Made by a program: the position numbers and the translations under genes. DNA of 64,000 nucleotides from Canna indica. Lineage: Eukaryota > Streptophyta > Magnoliopsida > Zingiberales > Cannaceae. How positions within the stretch are numbered: position 1 is the first letter of the stretch; every line of letters starts with the position of its first letter. A model generated the notes under the pieces. That model was not told where the DNA came from. It searched no databases and saw nothing but the letters and a program-made list of their open reading frames with translations. Shown in pieces: positions 12,016-22,671 of this stretch. The stretch lies in assembly GCA_034359265.1 (NCBI GenBank), contig CP136896.1, positions 14,229,501 through 14,293,500 of the forward strand. The letters are read 5' to 3'.

Positions 12016-12354
12016 CAAAATGTTGGCTTAAGGGTCTCTCTTAAGCCTCGATCTTTATTTTGATGATAACAAATATGTATTTAATTCAAGTATGAAGTTT
12101 TGTGTTTAGGTTGAGGTTGCGATAAGCATGCCAAATCCGTTCAAAGAGATGAAGAAAAATATCGTCAAAGAAACAGAAGAAGAAATCGTTGAAGAAAGGC
12201 TCGGGCTTAGATCAAGTAGAATTAATGTAATATATCCCTAGGATAGTTTATCCCAAGCCAAAATTGTAAAGTTATCCAAGTTGAATCTTGGTAACTAAAT
12301 CTATAAAAAAAGGCATGTAAAAATTCAAGGAAAAAAGTCAACCTCAGCCTGGGT

Positions 12355-12745
12355 TCGGTCGACCGGTCGGTCGACCGAATGAGGCAGTTCTTTGCCAAAG
12401 TAGCCTATTCGGTTGGTCGACCGGTTGACCGAATGTCGATAAAAATAGGTAGCATCCATTCGATCGACCAAAGTTGGCGAAAAAAAAATTTTGGGCTGCG
12501 TCGGTCGACCGACAAAAGGCAAAAATGGGCAGAATGGTAGCGGTCGACCGGACTGGAGATAACCCATTCGCGCGACCCTGGCTCCACTCATTCGATCGAC
12601 CGATGGGTCGACCAAATGCCGGAAGAAATTAATTTGGGTCAGCCGGTCGACCCATCGGTCGACTGAGCTCCCATAGATAGCCAGCGGTTGCACTGGCGAT
12701 CGATCCGTCGGTCGACCGATCGATCGACCGGCCTACGACCGAACG
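12355..12745. repeat. GGTCGACC palindrome array in LTR U3
   Basis: At least eight exact GGTCGACC octamers, often inside the longer palindrome TCGGTCGACCGA, plus variants GATCGACC and GGTTGACC, spread over about 390 bp directly upstream of the LTR TATA box. The apparent ORFs rich in VDR/STD repeats here are by-products of the array. Confidence 0.9.
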
Positions 12746-12796
12746 GCTTCAACGGTCATTTTTTCACCCGTTGAACGGATCGTTCGGGTGAGGGGT

Positions 12797-12804
12797 TATA
12801 AATA
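12797..12804 (+). promoter_or_regulatory. LTR TATA box
   Basis: TATAAATA sits about 50 bp after the GGTCGACC array of the solo LTR, in the context GGGGTTATAAATACCCC. Equivalent TATA motifs occur at matching places in the other LTRs of the group (on the minus strand at about 15500, 30640, 42775 and 54865). Confidence 0.75.
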
Positions 12805-13479
12805 CCCCTCTCCTAACTTCTTTAAAACTTCTAACAACTATTATTTTGCAATCAAAGAAGTTTTCTAAGCCTTCAAAGAAAGAGTTCTGCGCACTCGTCT
12901 CTGCTTCCTTTGACAACAAATTCTAGGCGCTGCTGATCCCCTGCTTCTTCGACTGTGCTGCAAATCAAAGAGCAATCTTCTTGCAAGTTGAAGACATGAA
13001 GGCGGTGGAAAGAAAGCCTTGGTTCATCTTTCATTCTTAAAGCTCTTTCCTTTGTATTTGAATTTTATTGTAAACTTGTTTTCAAGTTGAGATAACTGCT
13101 AGGTGTGCTAGGAAACACTTAGGGATAGCTTTATAGAATTGTGTTTTGCCTAGGTGAATAGGATTGAGGTGTTCTCAGAGTGGTGAGAAGGGTGTCCTCA
13201 TTGTATTCAAAGGAAAATATAGATTCTATAAAGTAGTGGTTAGAAATCCTTAGTGAGGAGCCAAGGTAGTGGAGTAGGCGGTTGGCCGGACCACTATAAG
13301 TATTCTTGTTTGCATTGCTTCTTTACTTGCTTTTATCATTGCTATTGAAATTTGATCACATTAACCCTTAAGAAACAATTGCATTAAGTGAAGCTAAAAT
13401 TGAGTAAGAAGAAAATTAGTAAAAGGGGACGGACACTATTCAACCCCCCTTTTAGTGTCGGGTTTCACACAACACAAAA

Positions 13480-14722
13480 ATCAAAGTATCGAAAAAGTGA
13501 ATACTTGGGAAGAATAATATTTTAAAATTTTGAAATCCAATTTCAAAAACCCATATCAAATCATATTCTTACTGAAATTTTTTGAAATTTTTACTGAAGA
13601 AATTAGATTTTTCAGTGAACATGCAGATTCAAGAATCATCCAAAAATAAATTTTATGCATTTTTCTAAAAATAACTGAAATCTTGTGGCATTTTCGTAGA
13701 TATTAGTTATTTTTCAAAAGTTTTCAGCTTTCATTCAAACTTTTCAAATATCAAGATATAATCATTTAAAACATGTTTATAAAGTTTGAAATGAAAATAA
13801 TGTCATTTGGTCAAAATTTTTACTTTAACATGATTTCATTAAAAAACAAGCATGTTAATATGAAATTGCTAAGTATCAATTTCTAACCTAGACACCTAAC
13901 ATGAGTAAACCTAAACATGTTTGTGATGTTTGGACTCAAAATGATATTTCTAAATTAAATTATTGACTTAAGTCAAACTTTTTCAAATTTGAGTCACCTA
14001 AGGTTAGCTAATTATCATTTTTCCCATTTACTCATGATTTCTCAATTTTAACAACATGGAAATAAATCATGAGTAAACTAAAACATATTTATCAAGTTTT
14101 AACTTAAAATGAAGTCTCTAAGATGAAATTCTACCTAGAGCATATTTCATTCAATCTAGGTGACATGAAATTGCCTAAGTATCAAAATTTTATTTACTCA
14201 TGAGATTTCAATCAATTATCATGCAAAATCATTCATGAGCATAAATAAATCATTTTATTAAGAAAATTGAGGTGTTATGCAAGAAATTTGCCAAAATGAA
14301 ACTCATACCTCATTTTATGAGAAATTCCAAAGTTTTCACTTTTTTTCCCAATTTTCTTTAGCCTTCTAATTTTATCATAACTTGCAAGTAATATTCATTA
14401 GTAGCATAATGAAAATACACCAAGCAAGTTATCATACTAAGTAGCAAAGAGAGAAAATCAATTATCGATGTCAAAGTCTACTTTGCTAAATAGTTAAAGA
14501 TTCATTTCAAAATAAATAATCATGAATCCGAAATGAATCGAGAGATCTCAAAATATGAAATATTGAAAATTAAGATATCTAAACATGTTTAACTAGTTTG
14601 GACTTAAAAAGAATGTCTCTAATAATAAATATCAATCTAGAGCAAGTTTCATTTAATGAAATTTGCCTAAGTACTAAAATTCTACCTACTCATGAGAATT
14701 CAATGATTTAACATGTAATTAC
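13480..14722. repeat. AT-rich non-coding region with long-period degenerate repeats
   Basis: A block of about 40-50 bp, of the type AAACATGTTTA...AAGTTTGGACTTAAAATGA.GTC.CTAA, recurs at about 13765, 13913, 14078 and 14578. Words such as CTACTCATGAGAATTCAAT also recur. Similar sequence lies at 16316-16690 and 26960-27450. It is the body of the gag-only copia element, and no coding signal was seen. Confidence 0.6.
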
Positions 14723-16315
14723 TGAAGATGAAATGACGACACTAGAGGGGGGGTGAAAAGTGTGTTTACTAAATTGTTCGCCTAAATTCACTTTTAATCG
14801 TTTACTTAAATAGTTTAGGCGATTTGCAATTCGATAAAAGTATGCGAAAGCGAAATAAATAATTAATCGCAAGCAGTAATAAAAACAATGCTAACACACA
14901 ATTTATAGTGGTTCGGCCCCAATGCCTACTCCACTACCTAAGCACCCCGCTTAGGATTTCCAAACTAGTATTACTAGATTAATTTATGTTTCCCTTATAC
15001 ACGAGGACTTTTCCCCGAAGAGACGCACTCTCGACCTAAGGGACTTCCACACTCGGAAGTCACCGCCTTCTTATCGAGAGTCCTCTTCCACCTCAACCCT
15101 AAGGGACAACTAAACTAATCCTAGTAACAACTACATTTAATTACACCGATGGATTTAAGCCTCAAACACCAAGGCTACCACCAACTTCAAGACCTAACAG
15201 CAGGTCTTCTACAGACTCACAAATAAAACACAGTTTAAATAATAGATAAAATTACAATTGAAAAAGAGCTTAAAATGAAACCATGTGTTCGTGCTCTTTT
15301 CCAAGCCTTGAATCCTCCAACTCATCAAATCGTGAAGCTTGAACAATTTCCGAGTTGAGGCAACAACATGCGGCGCTTGAAGAAGAACTCGATGAAGAAC
15401 AGGACGCGCTTTGATCAATCTTTTGGAAGTCTTTAAACTTCCCTTTAAATGTTCAATAAACTCTGTAGAGATCAGGGAAGAAGGTCACATGAATCATACC
15501 TGGGTGTATTTATACCCAGGTGAAGAAACAACTGTTCAATGGATAGAAAACTATATGTTATAGACCGCCGGTCAAAGCCCTAGTCGAAGCATCGATCGAC
15601 CGGTCATTTGACCGCTGAAACTTTACCTTGTGGTCGGTCGACCGACGGGTTGACCGCCAAACGTAAATCAATTGATTTGCGATCTTCGATCGACCCGTCG
15701 GTCGACCGACGCGGTATTGCGTCATGGCTCATATGCAGGTTGGTCGATCGATTGGTCGACCGCCAGCCTCGGCCAGTTTCTTTCGCCATTCGGTTGACCC
15801 ATCGGTCGACCGATGCGATCTTGCGTCGTGGGTATCAGCAGGTTGGTCGACCAACAGGTCTACCACCCAAGCTACTGCCCATTTTGGGCTTCTATGGTCG
15901 ACCGCTCGGTTGACCGAAGTAGCTCTGCTACTTTTTTACCTTCGGACGGTCGACCGACCGATCGACCGAACCTAGGCTGAATGTTATTTCTTCAGCCTAT
16001 TTCTTCCGCGTTTCGTTTCTGAGTTTCGGCTTTCAATGAGCATCATGTTGGAGAGCTTTTGACTTGATCTTTGAACTCGTCCAAGCGACTTTGGTGCACT
16101 CGTCGATCTTCGAGAAACTTCACGATGAACCCGAGCGCGACGATCAATGTCCTTTCGATTTCTGATTTCTTTCGTTATTTTCGATTGAGGATATCGAACG
16201 CTAATTGATATGGAACTTGAAACATATTCTCATTGAAATCATCAGCTCCATGTTTGTTATCATCAAAACCATCAAAACCGAGATTAAGGCTAAGGTTGGA
16301 AACCTAAAGCCAACA
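14723..16315 (-). mobile_element. Second solo LTR, reverse orientation, with 5-bp TSD
   Basis: On the plus strand it starts TGAAGATGAAATGACG and ends ACCTAAAGCCAACA, flanked by perfect ATTAC duplications at 14718-14722 and 16316-16320. Read on the minus strand it has the standard order: start, GGTCGACC array (15575-15975), TATA (about 15500), transcribed part and end. No internal region is attached. Confidence 0.92.
15575..15975. repeat. GGTCGACC palindrome array in LTR U3
   Basis: Repeated GGTCGACC, GGTCGATC and GGTTGACC words (for example CGGTCGACCGACGGGTTGAC near 15636) fill the U3 of the reverse solo LTR, just upstream of its minus-strand TATA motif near 15500. Confidence 0.88.
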
Positions 16316-16693
16316 ATTACCATCATGAGTAAAGAGAATATTGAGGTATTATACTAGGATTTTGTGAAAATTGAAATCATACCTCATACTTGAAAATTTA
16401 GCCAAACTAATCTTTTTCATTCTAATTAGCCTTCCAATTAACTTTAGATTTAACTAGCATGAGGAAATCATTGGTAACATAATGACATAATTATTTCACG
16501 CAAGTTAATCACTCTAGACAACAAAGTAAGAATCAAAGTTTTTATTCAAAATCTAACTTTGCTAAATAGTTTAAAATTCATTTTAAATGAAATCAAGTCA
16601 TATCAAAAATAAATTTTAAGAGATCACAGATGTAATGAATATGAAAACTTGATGTCCAACCCATCCTATTAGTTGAAAACCGAAAGGCCACAA
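16316..16693. other. Continuation of gag-only copia body
   Basis: AT-rich non-coding sequence, closely similar to 27300-27480 (GAGATCAC/TCA..ATATGA, CCAACCCATCCTATTAGTTG against CCAACTCTTCCTATTGGTTG, then GAAAACCGAAAGGCCACAA). The similarity stops where the CACTA element begins and resumes at 20900. Confidence 0.6.
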
Positions 16694-16759
16694 TGATTTA
16701 TGTTTATTTGATTTAGGTAATTTTTATTTATAGTTTATATATATATATATATAAATGCG

Positions 16760-17225
16760 TGCAGGAGATCTACACAAGGACCGTGATCAAGTGCGAAGGC
16801 ACCCCGGAGGAGTTTGACGCAGGTGCATGGGTCGGGCCGCAGGTGGTTGGGAGCACGGCCGTGTTTATGGCTTTGCAGACAATGACCATGCACGTGTCGT
16901 GTTACGGCCACTTGGGGCACCAACCCCTCCCATTGTGGGTGAGTGGCCCTCGACATCGCGGACGCAGGACCAGAGCCGGATAGCGGCCTTGGAGTCTGAG
17001 CTAACACAGCAAAGAGCGACGACAGAGGAGCAGAGACATGCAGTGGAGGAGCAGAGACGCACGAATGACGAGTTGAGACAGACGATGCAGAACATGCAGG
17101 TCCTCCTCACTTTTGCATCTCACTCGGGGCTTCTACCGATGATGTCACAGTCGTCGTCCTCCTTGACCCAGTCGATGCTCCCAACTCAGTCACTATCAAT
17201 TCCACTGCCTCTATCAAAAGCTTGA
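16760..17225 (+). pseudogene. TNPA-like gene fragment, CACTA family B
   Basis: Reading frames give IYTRTVIKCEGTPEEFDAGAW and, after a one-base shift near 16825, GGWEHGRVYGFADN and GPL.GAPTPPIVGEWPSTS, matching the last exons of the TNPA gene at 4760-4940. A glutamine- and glutamate-rich coiled coil (QQRATTEEQRHAVEEQRR) follows, then a serine-rich end and a stop at 17223. Only the 3' end of the gene remains. Confidence 0.8.
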
Positions 17226-17640
17226 GATTTTGGTTTACTGTATTTTGATTATATTTTGATACTTGTTAGCCTCCGTTTGAGGCTTAGATACTTGATAGAT
17301 GTTTATACTTTACCTTTCATATTTTGATACTTGTCTGCCTCCTGTTTGAGGTTTATAGTTTTTTATAGACTTATAGTTGTATATATGATATTTTGATACT
17401 TGTTTGCCTCCGGTTTGAGACTTAGATTGATGATATTTAAGTAAAACTTGTATGGTTTGTTGAAAATGTATGTGCATGATGTTTTATGGTTGTAAACTGT
17501 GATTGTAAATAGATTGTAATGTATAAATATTATTGTATATAGGAATTTTCAAAATTTTATTTTTTTTCAGTTACAAGATATAACTTCAGCCACGGCTTAC
17601 CCACAGCTGATTGTCATTAGGCCGTGGTTGTAAGCGTATC
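17226..17640 (+). other. 3' region of CACTA family B
   Basis: Contains three copies of a TTTTGATACTTGT(T/C)(A/T)GCCTCCGTTTGAGG-like unit (17250-17430) and then a subterminal segment with CAGCCACGGCTTACCCACAG. No gene. Confidence 0.55.
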
Positions 17641-18452
17641 TGTCACAGGCCAATTGTTTTGTACGGAAGAACCCGTGCGACACCCTTGTATCCCACACAA
17701 GGGATAAGCCTATCATCCTGAATCCATCCCAAATTGCCCTTCCCGACTTAACATTGCGGGGCATGCGTTGGTCCATGTACCTACCTCGCGCTCCATATGT
17801 GTGCCCCCAAAAGACCATGTTGGCCGAATGGTATTGAAGGCGTAAAGTAAAATAACAATTACAGAACTATGGATGCAATAAAACATAAAACCGGGTGTAG
17901 GATGAGCTTCGCAAGTTGTCTTAGGCGAAGATCGACTAGTCGCACGCCCTTATGGACCGCTCGTTCGTCTCCGCCCAAGGCAACCGCTTTGTTTGCCAAT
18001 GCTCTCCTACATTATACATGAGACCCCTAACCCCCAAGTGTCACCTCCAAGGATCCCAAAAGCACGAAGAGTATGACAAAATCGTGGCCATGCGTGATGG
18101 TGATTTTCCATGGCCACAACCATGACGAATGCAGGAAAATTGCTCCGCTTAGCCACAACGCATGCACCAAGCACTGAATGACCATGAAATGCATCTAACT
18201 CGTATCGTGGGCCCTCGAGGATCGCACAAGAAATTTTACAAGTACGAACTATAATGAAAGCCAAAATTACATGGACATAAAAATATATTTACAAACATGC
18301 AGGGAACATTCCGCCATGATTCATCGTTACTCGGGCACATTAAAAAGTTCCTAAAAGTATCGTAAATGGCTGATGGCTTGGGCAGTACCAAATATCACAG
18401 TTGCGAATAATATCATTGACGGCTCTTAGCCATAACTGATGTGTTTAAATCA
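17641..18452 (-). repeat. 3' LTR of the small LTR element
   Basis: Begins TGTCACAGGCCAATT and ends GTGTTTAAATCA. Followed by ACTCCTCCACTTC, a polypurine tract on the minus strand. The last about 50 bp resemble the CACTA family B subterminal repeat. Confidence 0.72.
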
Positions 18453-19865
18453 ACTCCTCCACTTCAAGCTTCGACATCCTCGTCGAACTCGCCTCGACCG
18501 CACCGCCTTACTACATAGGCTACAGTTGTTGAAGTGAATTATTCACAAGTAGTCGAAAGGAACACCGCCTGAGTAACGACACACTGTAGTGGGGCTGCAA
18601 CATATCAAGTTTCGCCATGTGAAGTCCACCACCAGTAAATGACTACTTGGAACATCATTGAGTTTCATCATCTCCTGTTGTTGCGAGAAAGGGTTTTGAG
18701 ATTCCCAAACTCGTTGTTGTTGGGCAATGAGAGTCCCAGACTTGTGGAGCAAACGAGCGCCGTTGAGCAATGCTTGCTTGGAGGGACACCAAGAAGAGGC
18801 TACTTGATTCACGAAGTCTCAATCTTGCTAGGCAATAAAAAGTCCCAGACTTGAAGAGCATACGAGCGCCGTTGAACAACGCTCATCTCGGGTAACATCT
18901 GGGTATCGTTGTGCAACACCCAAGTGATGAGTAGTTCTGTGGTCGCACCACACTAGAGCATTGCCTTCACCACCGTCTTGAGCCGATCACTGCTTGCTCA
19001 CTCATCCACCGCAGAGGTCATGATGCTCTCGTACAAGCCCATATCAACGAGCTTCAAGTCTTACACTGCTTCTCGAATCACGACTTGAGGGATTTTCTCC
19101 AACCAGGTCACGACATTCGCCAACTCTCTGCACTACGAGCATTACTGCCACACTACAGATGTTCTTCACTAGTGCTTGGTACAGACGTGTTAATCTTACG
19201 TCTTAAGAGCCATCTGCTCTGCGCACAAGTCTTTCATCTTAGAGGTTATCTTGCCATGCACACCAACCTTGCGACTTACGGGACATCAATCCTGCGCACC
19301 AACTTGGCATCTCACGAGCAATTTGCTCTACGCAGCGTCTTATGGATCATCAACCTTGCGCACAAACTTGGTGACTCACGAGCCATCTGCTCTGCATTGC
19401 GTCCTAGGGTTATGCACCCTGCGCACCATACTTGGCAACTCACGAGCCACTGGCTTTGCGCTGTGTCTTAGGGGTCATCGCCCTGCGCACCATTCTCGAG
19501 TCTTATGAGAGAGTCTACTTTGCGCACAATGTGCGTCTTACTAGAGATCTAACATGCGCATGACTTTGCGTCTTATAAGAGAGTGCTCTGCGCACCACTT
19601 TGCGTCTTATGAGAGATCTGCTCTGCGCACATGACTTAAGAGACACTTGCTCTACGTGCAAATGACTTTGCGTCTTAAGGGCCCATCTGCCCTGCGCAAA
19701 AGTCATGATCTTCGCATCGATCATCGAATGATTGCCTCCGCAAATACAACAATAGGAATGTCCATCGACTAGGTTCATTGCATCAACAACTCAAGCACCA
19801 TAGACGAAATGCACGTTGGCTATGTCCGCATCGAGGGCTTTCTCAATTGGAGGCTTGCAATTCTT
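18453..19865 (-). other. Internal region of the small LTR element
   Basis: No gag or pol motif in either strand. 18640-18900 holds two copies of a TTG.GAGCA.ACGAGCGCCGTTGA.CAA.GCT block. 19190-19700 is a degenerate tandem array described separately. The lack of coding capacity makes it a TRIM/LARD-like element. Confidence 0.55.
19190..19700. repeat. Degenerate 50-65 bp tandem repeats (CTGCGCAC / CTTATGAG words)
   Basis: The pattern CTGCGCACCA..CTTGGCA.CTCACGAGC.AT.TGCTCT is repeated about eight times with drift. Reading frames here (for example 19085-19471) run through the repeats and show no protein family features. Confidence 0.7.
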
Positions 19866-19878
19866 GCTCTGATACCAA
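19866..19878 (-). other. Primer binding site (tRNA-iMet type)
   Basis: GCTCTGATACCAA on the plus strand; on the minus strand TTGGTATCAGAGC follows the LTR end after one spacer base. This matches the 3' end of plant initiator tRNA-Met. Confidence 0.8.
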
Positions 19879-20677
19879 CTGTCACGGGCCAATTTTTTTG
19901 TGCAGAAGAACCCATACGACACCCTTGCATCCCGTGTAAGGGATAAGCCTATCATCCTAAATCCGTCCTAAATTGGGCTTTTCGACTTAACATCGCGGGG
20001 GCATGCGTTGGTGCACATACCAACCTCGCGCTCCATATCTGTGCCCCCAAAAGACTATGTTGGCTGAATGATATTGAAGGTGTAAAGTAAAACAACAATT
20101 GCAGGACTATGGATGCAAGAAAATATAAAACCGAGTGTAGGACGAGCTCCGCATGTTGTTTTAGGCGAAGATCGACTGGTCGCACACCCATATGGGCCTC
20201 TCATTCGTCTCCGCCCAAGGCAACCACTTTATTTGCCAATGCTCTCCTACATTATACATGAGACCCCCAAGTGCCACCCCCCAAAAGCACGAGGAGCATG
20301 ACAAAATCGTAGTCATGCGCGATTGTGATTTTCCATGGCCACGGCCATGATGAATGCATGAAAACTAATCCGCTTAGCCGCAACGCATGCACCAAGCACC
20401 GAATGACCTTGAAATGCTTCCAAGTCATATCGTCGGCCCTCAGTGATCGCACAAGAGATTTTACAAGTACGAACTATAATGAAAGCCAAAATTACATGGA
20501 CACGAAAATATATTTACAAATATGTAGGGAACATTCCGCCATGATTCGTCGTTGCTCGGGCACATCAAAAAGTCCCTAACAGTATCGTAAATGGTTGATG
20601 GTCTGGGCAGCACTAAATATCACGATTGCTAATAATATCACCGACGGCTCGTAGCTGTGACTGATGTGTTTAAATCA

Positions 20678-20899
20678 ACTACAGTTGCCGAGGGCCATCA
20701 CCGATGTGTTTAAATCAGCGATAGCACACGTGGCTATCGCTAACGATTACTTGTGGCGGCTGATGTCGACCATCACAACTTATTTGAGATGCACACATTA
20801 GTGACGGCATTTTGTCACGGCTCGCATCGTCCGTGATAGTTGTCACCGACGGTTCAGCCACAACCTAAGACATCGGTGACAGTGACAATTCTAGTAGTG
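20678..20899. repeat. Subterminal array and TIR, CACTA family B
   Basis: Repeats of the type GCGATAGC..GTGGCTATCGC and TCACCGACGG, ending CAATTCTAGTAGTG. It matches 7250-7451. Confidence 0.8.
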
Positions 20900-21150
20900 A
20901 AGGTCGCATAAGCCCGTTATAGGCTACATAGGTCTCCGAAGAGATCAAAAATCAAAAATAAAAATAAAAACATTTTTGAAATTCATATCAAGAGCGAAAA
21001 ATAATCAATCTAAGAAAGTATCATGAACTCTAACTATTAATGGATCAATTGAAGTTAAGAGATGATACCAAATCTTTTAAATGCCAACTTTCATTTCCAA
21101 AGGCATCTAGGTGAAAAACTTGAAGTTACAACCATGTAACGATCTTTCAT
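20900..21150. other. Resumed gag-only copia body
   Basis: Matches 27505-27720 (AAGGTCGCAT, TAGGCTACA.AGGTCTC.GA.GAGA, CATTTTT...CAT.AGAGCG). Non-coding sequence downstream of gag on the minus strand. Confidence 0.55.
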
Positions 21151-22597
21151 TCAATTCTTGGCCAACTTCAACACATCTCTTTCCCTTATCCTTGTGTTGT
21201 AGCTCCCCCTAAAAGAGCATGAAATATTTGGTACCCAAATGGCTTTGGGTCCTTGGGGGTTAGATGGACTAGGAATCCAAAGTTTCCTAGCAACACTTGA
21301 ATTTCTCTTCAATGCACAATCATGGATAGCATGGCCAAAAATACCACAACAAAAGCAATGTCCATTAAACTTCTTTTTATTTTTTCTATGGCCATGAGAT
21401 CTTTCATTAGAATGCTTAACATGTGAACTATGATGAGCATTCTTAAAGCGGGAAGCATTCTTGTTTTGAGGTTTCCTAAATGAGACATTTTGATTTCTAG
21501 AATTCTTAAAAGATGAAGCATTAACTTTCATACTCAAAATCAACATCTCATTTTTCAACTCATTCATAGATTTATGCAATGCATATAGTTGAGATTTTAA
21601 CATGCAATTCTCAACTCTCAATTTTTCATTCTCTAGTTTGAAATCATTTTTCAAATCATTACTCCTAAGTTTCATTGTTGATTTCAAATATTCATTTTCA
21701 TTTCTCAAATCTTTTACCTCACTTTTTAAATTCTCAATTTCAAGCTTAATCATGGCAAGAAACAAGTGTACTTGTATTCAATTTTTTATTTTCTAGTTCA
21801 TGCACATGAGAACTAAGCCTTAAATTTTCTTTTTTTAGTTTTCTATTTTCCTTGTTCTTTTTCATAAGCAAGGCATACATTTTTTGAGATTCTTCTAATA
21901 GTTCCTCATAAGACACGTCAAGGGATTTGGAGCTACTAGAATCACTATTTTGATCATGACTAGAAGATGGTAAATATGCCTCATTCCGAAGACCTATGAG
22001 GCAAAAGTTCGATGTAACTTCATCATCATGTCTACAAGAGGCTTCACTTGATTGAGATGTGGATGGAGAAACACACTTCTTCTTTTTGGATTTCTTCTTC
22101 AAGAGAGGACAATTCATCTTCTTGTGTCCCATCTCTTGGCAAAGGAAGCACCTAAGTATCTGTTTCTGATTCTTGCTTGTGCTCCTTTGGCTAGAAGTGT
22201 TTTGGGCATCAAAACCAAGGTTAGTACTAGGGGGATGACCATTGTCATCACCACATTCATCAAAAGTGTCAATCTCTTCGATTTTGATATAATCATAAAG
22301 CATATTTAATGTGGCCCAAATATCAAATGTGGAAGAACAATGCATAATCTTTTCAAGTATATCATTTGAAAAAAGAGCACTTAGAAGATGCGTTGTTTTG
22401 GCATTCGATTCAAACAATTTAACTTGTTCTTGAGTCCAATCGTTAATGTCAATGGTGGGCTCAACATATTCATTTTTTAGCATCCACCAAAGATCTAAAC
22501 TTTGTATTTTATTAAAGGTATACATCATACTCTTCCAAACACCAAAATTTATCTCATCAAACCTAGGTGGTGCAAACATTATACTCTCTAGTACCAT
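21151..22597 (-). pseudogene. Gag polyprotein of a SIRE-like copia element
   Basis: The minus-strand frame 22597-21746 starts with a UBN2-type gag core (FDEINFGVWKSMMYTF, NDWTQEQVKLFESNAK, FDIWATLNMLYDY), then a CCHC zinc knuckle C-F-L-C-Q-E-M-G-H-K-K-M-N-C, then a serine-rich and coiled-coil part. A frameshift near 21750 leads into 21765-21151, a leucine/lysine-rich coiled coil with a second knuckle CFCCGIFGHAIHDC and the usual WVP..SNPQGPKAIWVPN end. No protease follows. Relative 28698-29117 shares the same core. Confidence 0.85.
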
Positions 22598-22671
22598 TTT
22601 TCGGATCGAGGTAAGATGTAGACGAGATGATGAAATCTCAATCCATGACCCGCTTTGATACCAAATATTAT

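Larger units (their letters stand above)
12021..13474 (+). mobile_element. Solo LTR of a SIRE-like copia element, with 5-bp TSD
   Basis: The LTR starts with TGTTGGCTTAAGGG and ends with TTTCACACAACA. Perfect 5-bp target duplications CAAAA lie at 12016-12020 and 13475-13479. It has a TATA box at 12797 and a GGTCGACC array upstream of it. No internal retrotransposon sequence is attached. This is the usual product of recombination between the two LTRs of one inserted element. Confidence 0.93.
17641..20677 (-). mobile_element. Non-autonomous LTR retrotransposon inside CACTA family B
   Basis: Two direct repeats of about 800 bp (17641-18452 and 19880-20677), both starting TGTCAC.GGCCAATT and ending GTGTTTAAATCA, flank 1.43 kb. 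The right repeat is preceded by GCTCTGATACCAA, the complement of an initiator-tRNA-Met primer site, and the left repeat is followed by a polypyrimidine stretch. The element is therefore in reverse orientation. No gag or pol frame was found inside. No matching target duplication was seen (GTATC left, ACTAC right). Confidence 0.7.
16694..20899 (+). mobile_element. CACTA family B, 5'-truncated, with nested LTR element
   Basis: The right end is CAATTCTAGTAGTG at 20899. The left part carries the last exon of a TNPA-like gene (16760-17225). The 5' TIR and transposase are absent. Flanks 16316-16693 and 20900 onward are continuous in the related sequence at 27470-27520, except for about 20 bp lost at the left border, so the borders are supported by an empty-site comparison. 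It is interrupted by 17641-20677. Confidence 0.75.

Noticed and set aside
12325..12693. Minus-strand ORF of 122 aa with repeated VDR motifs
   Set aside because: The repetition is produced by the GGTCGACC DNA palindromes in the LTR U3; the same effect appears on both strands and in several frames.
19085..19508. ORFs of 128 and 85 aa
   Set aside because: They translate a degenerate tandem repeat in overlapping frames; no conserved domain.
17641..20677. Tandem duplication of a gene-like segment
   Set aside because: TG...CA ends, a tRNA-Met primer site beside the right copy and a polypurine tract beside the left copy fit LTRs better.
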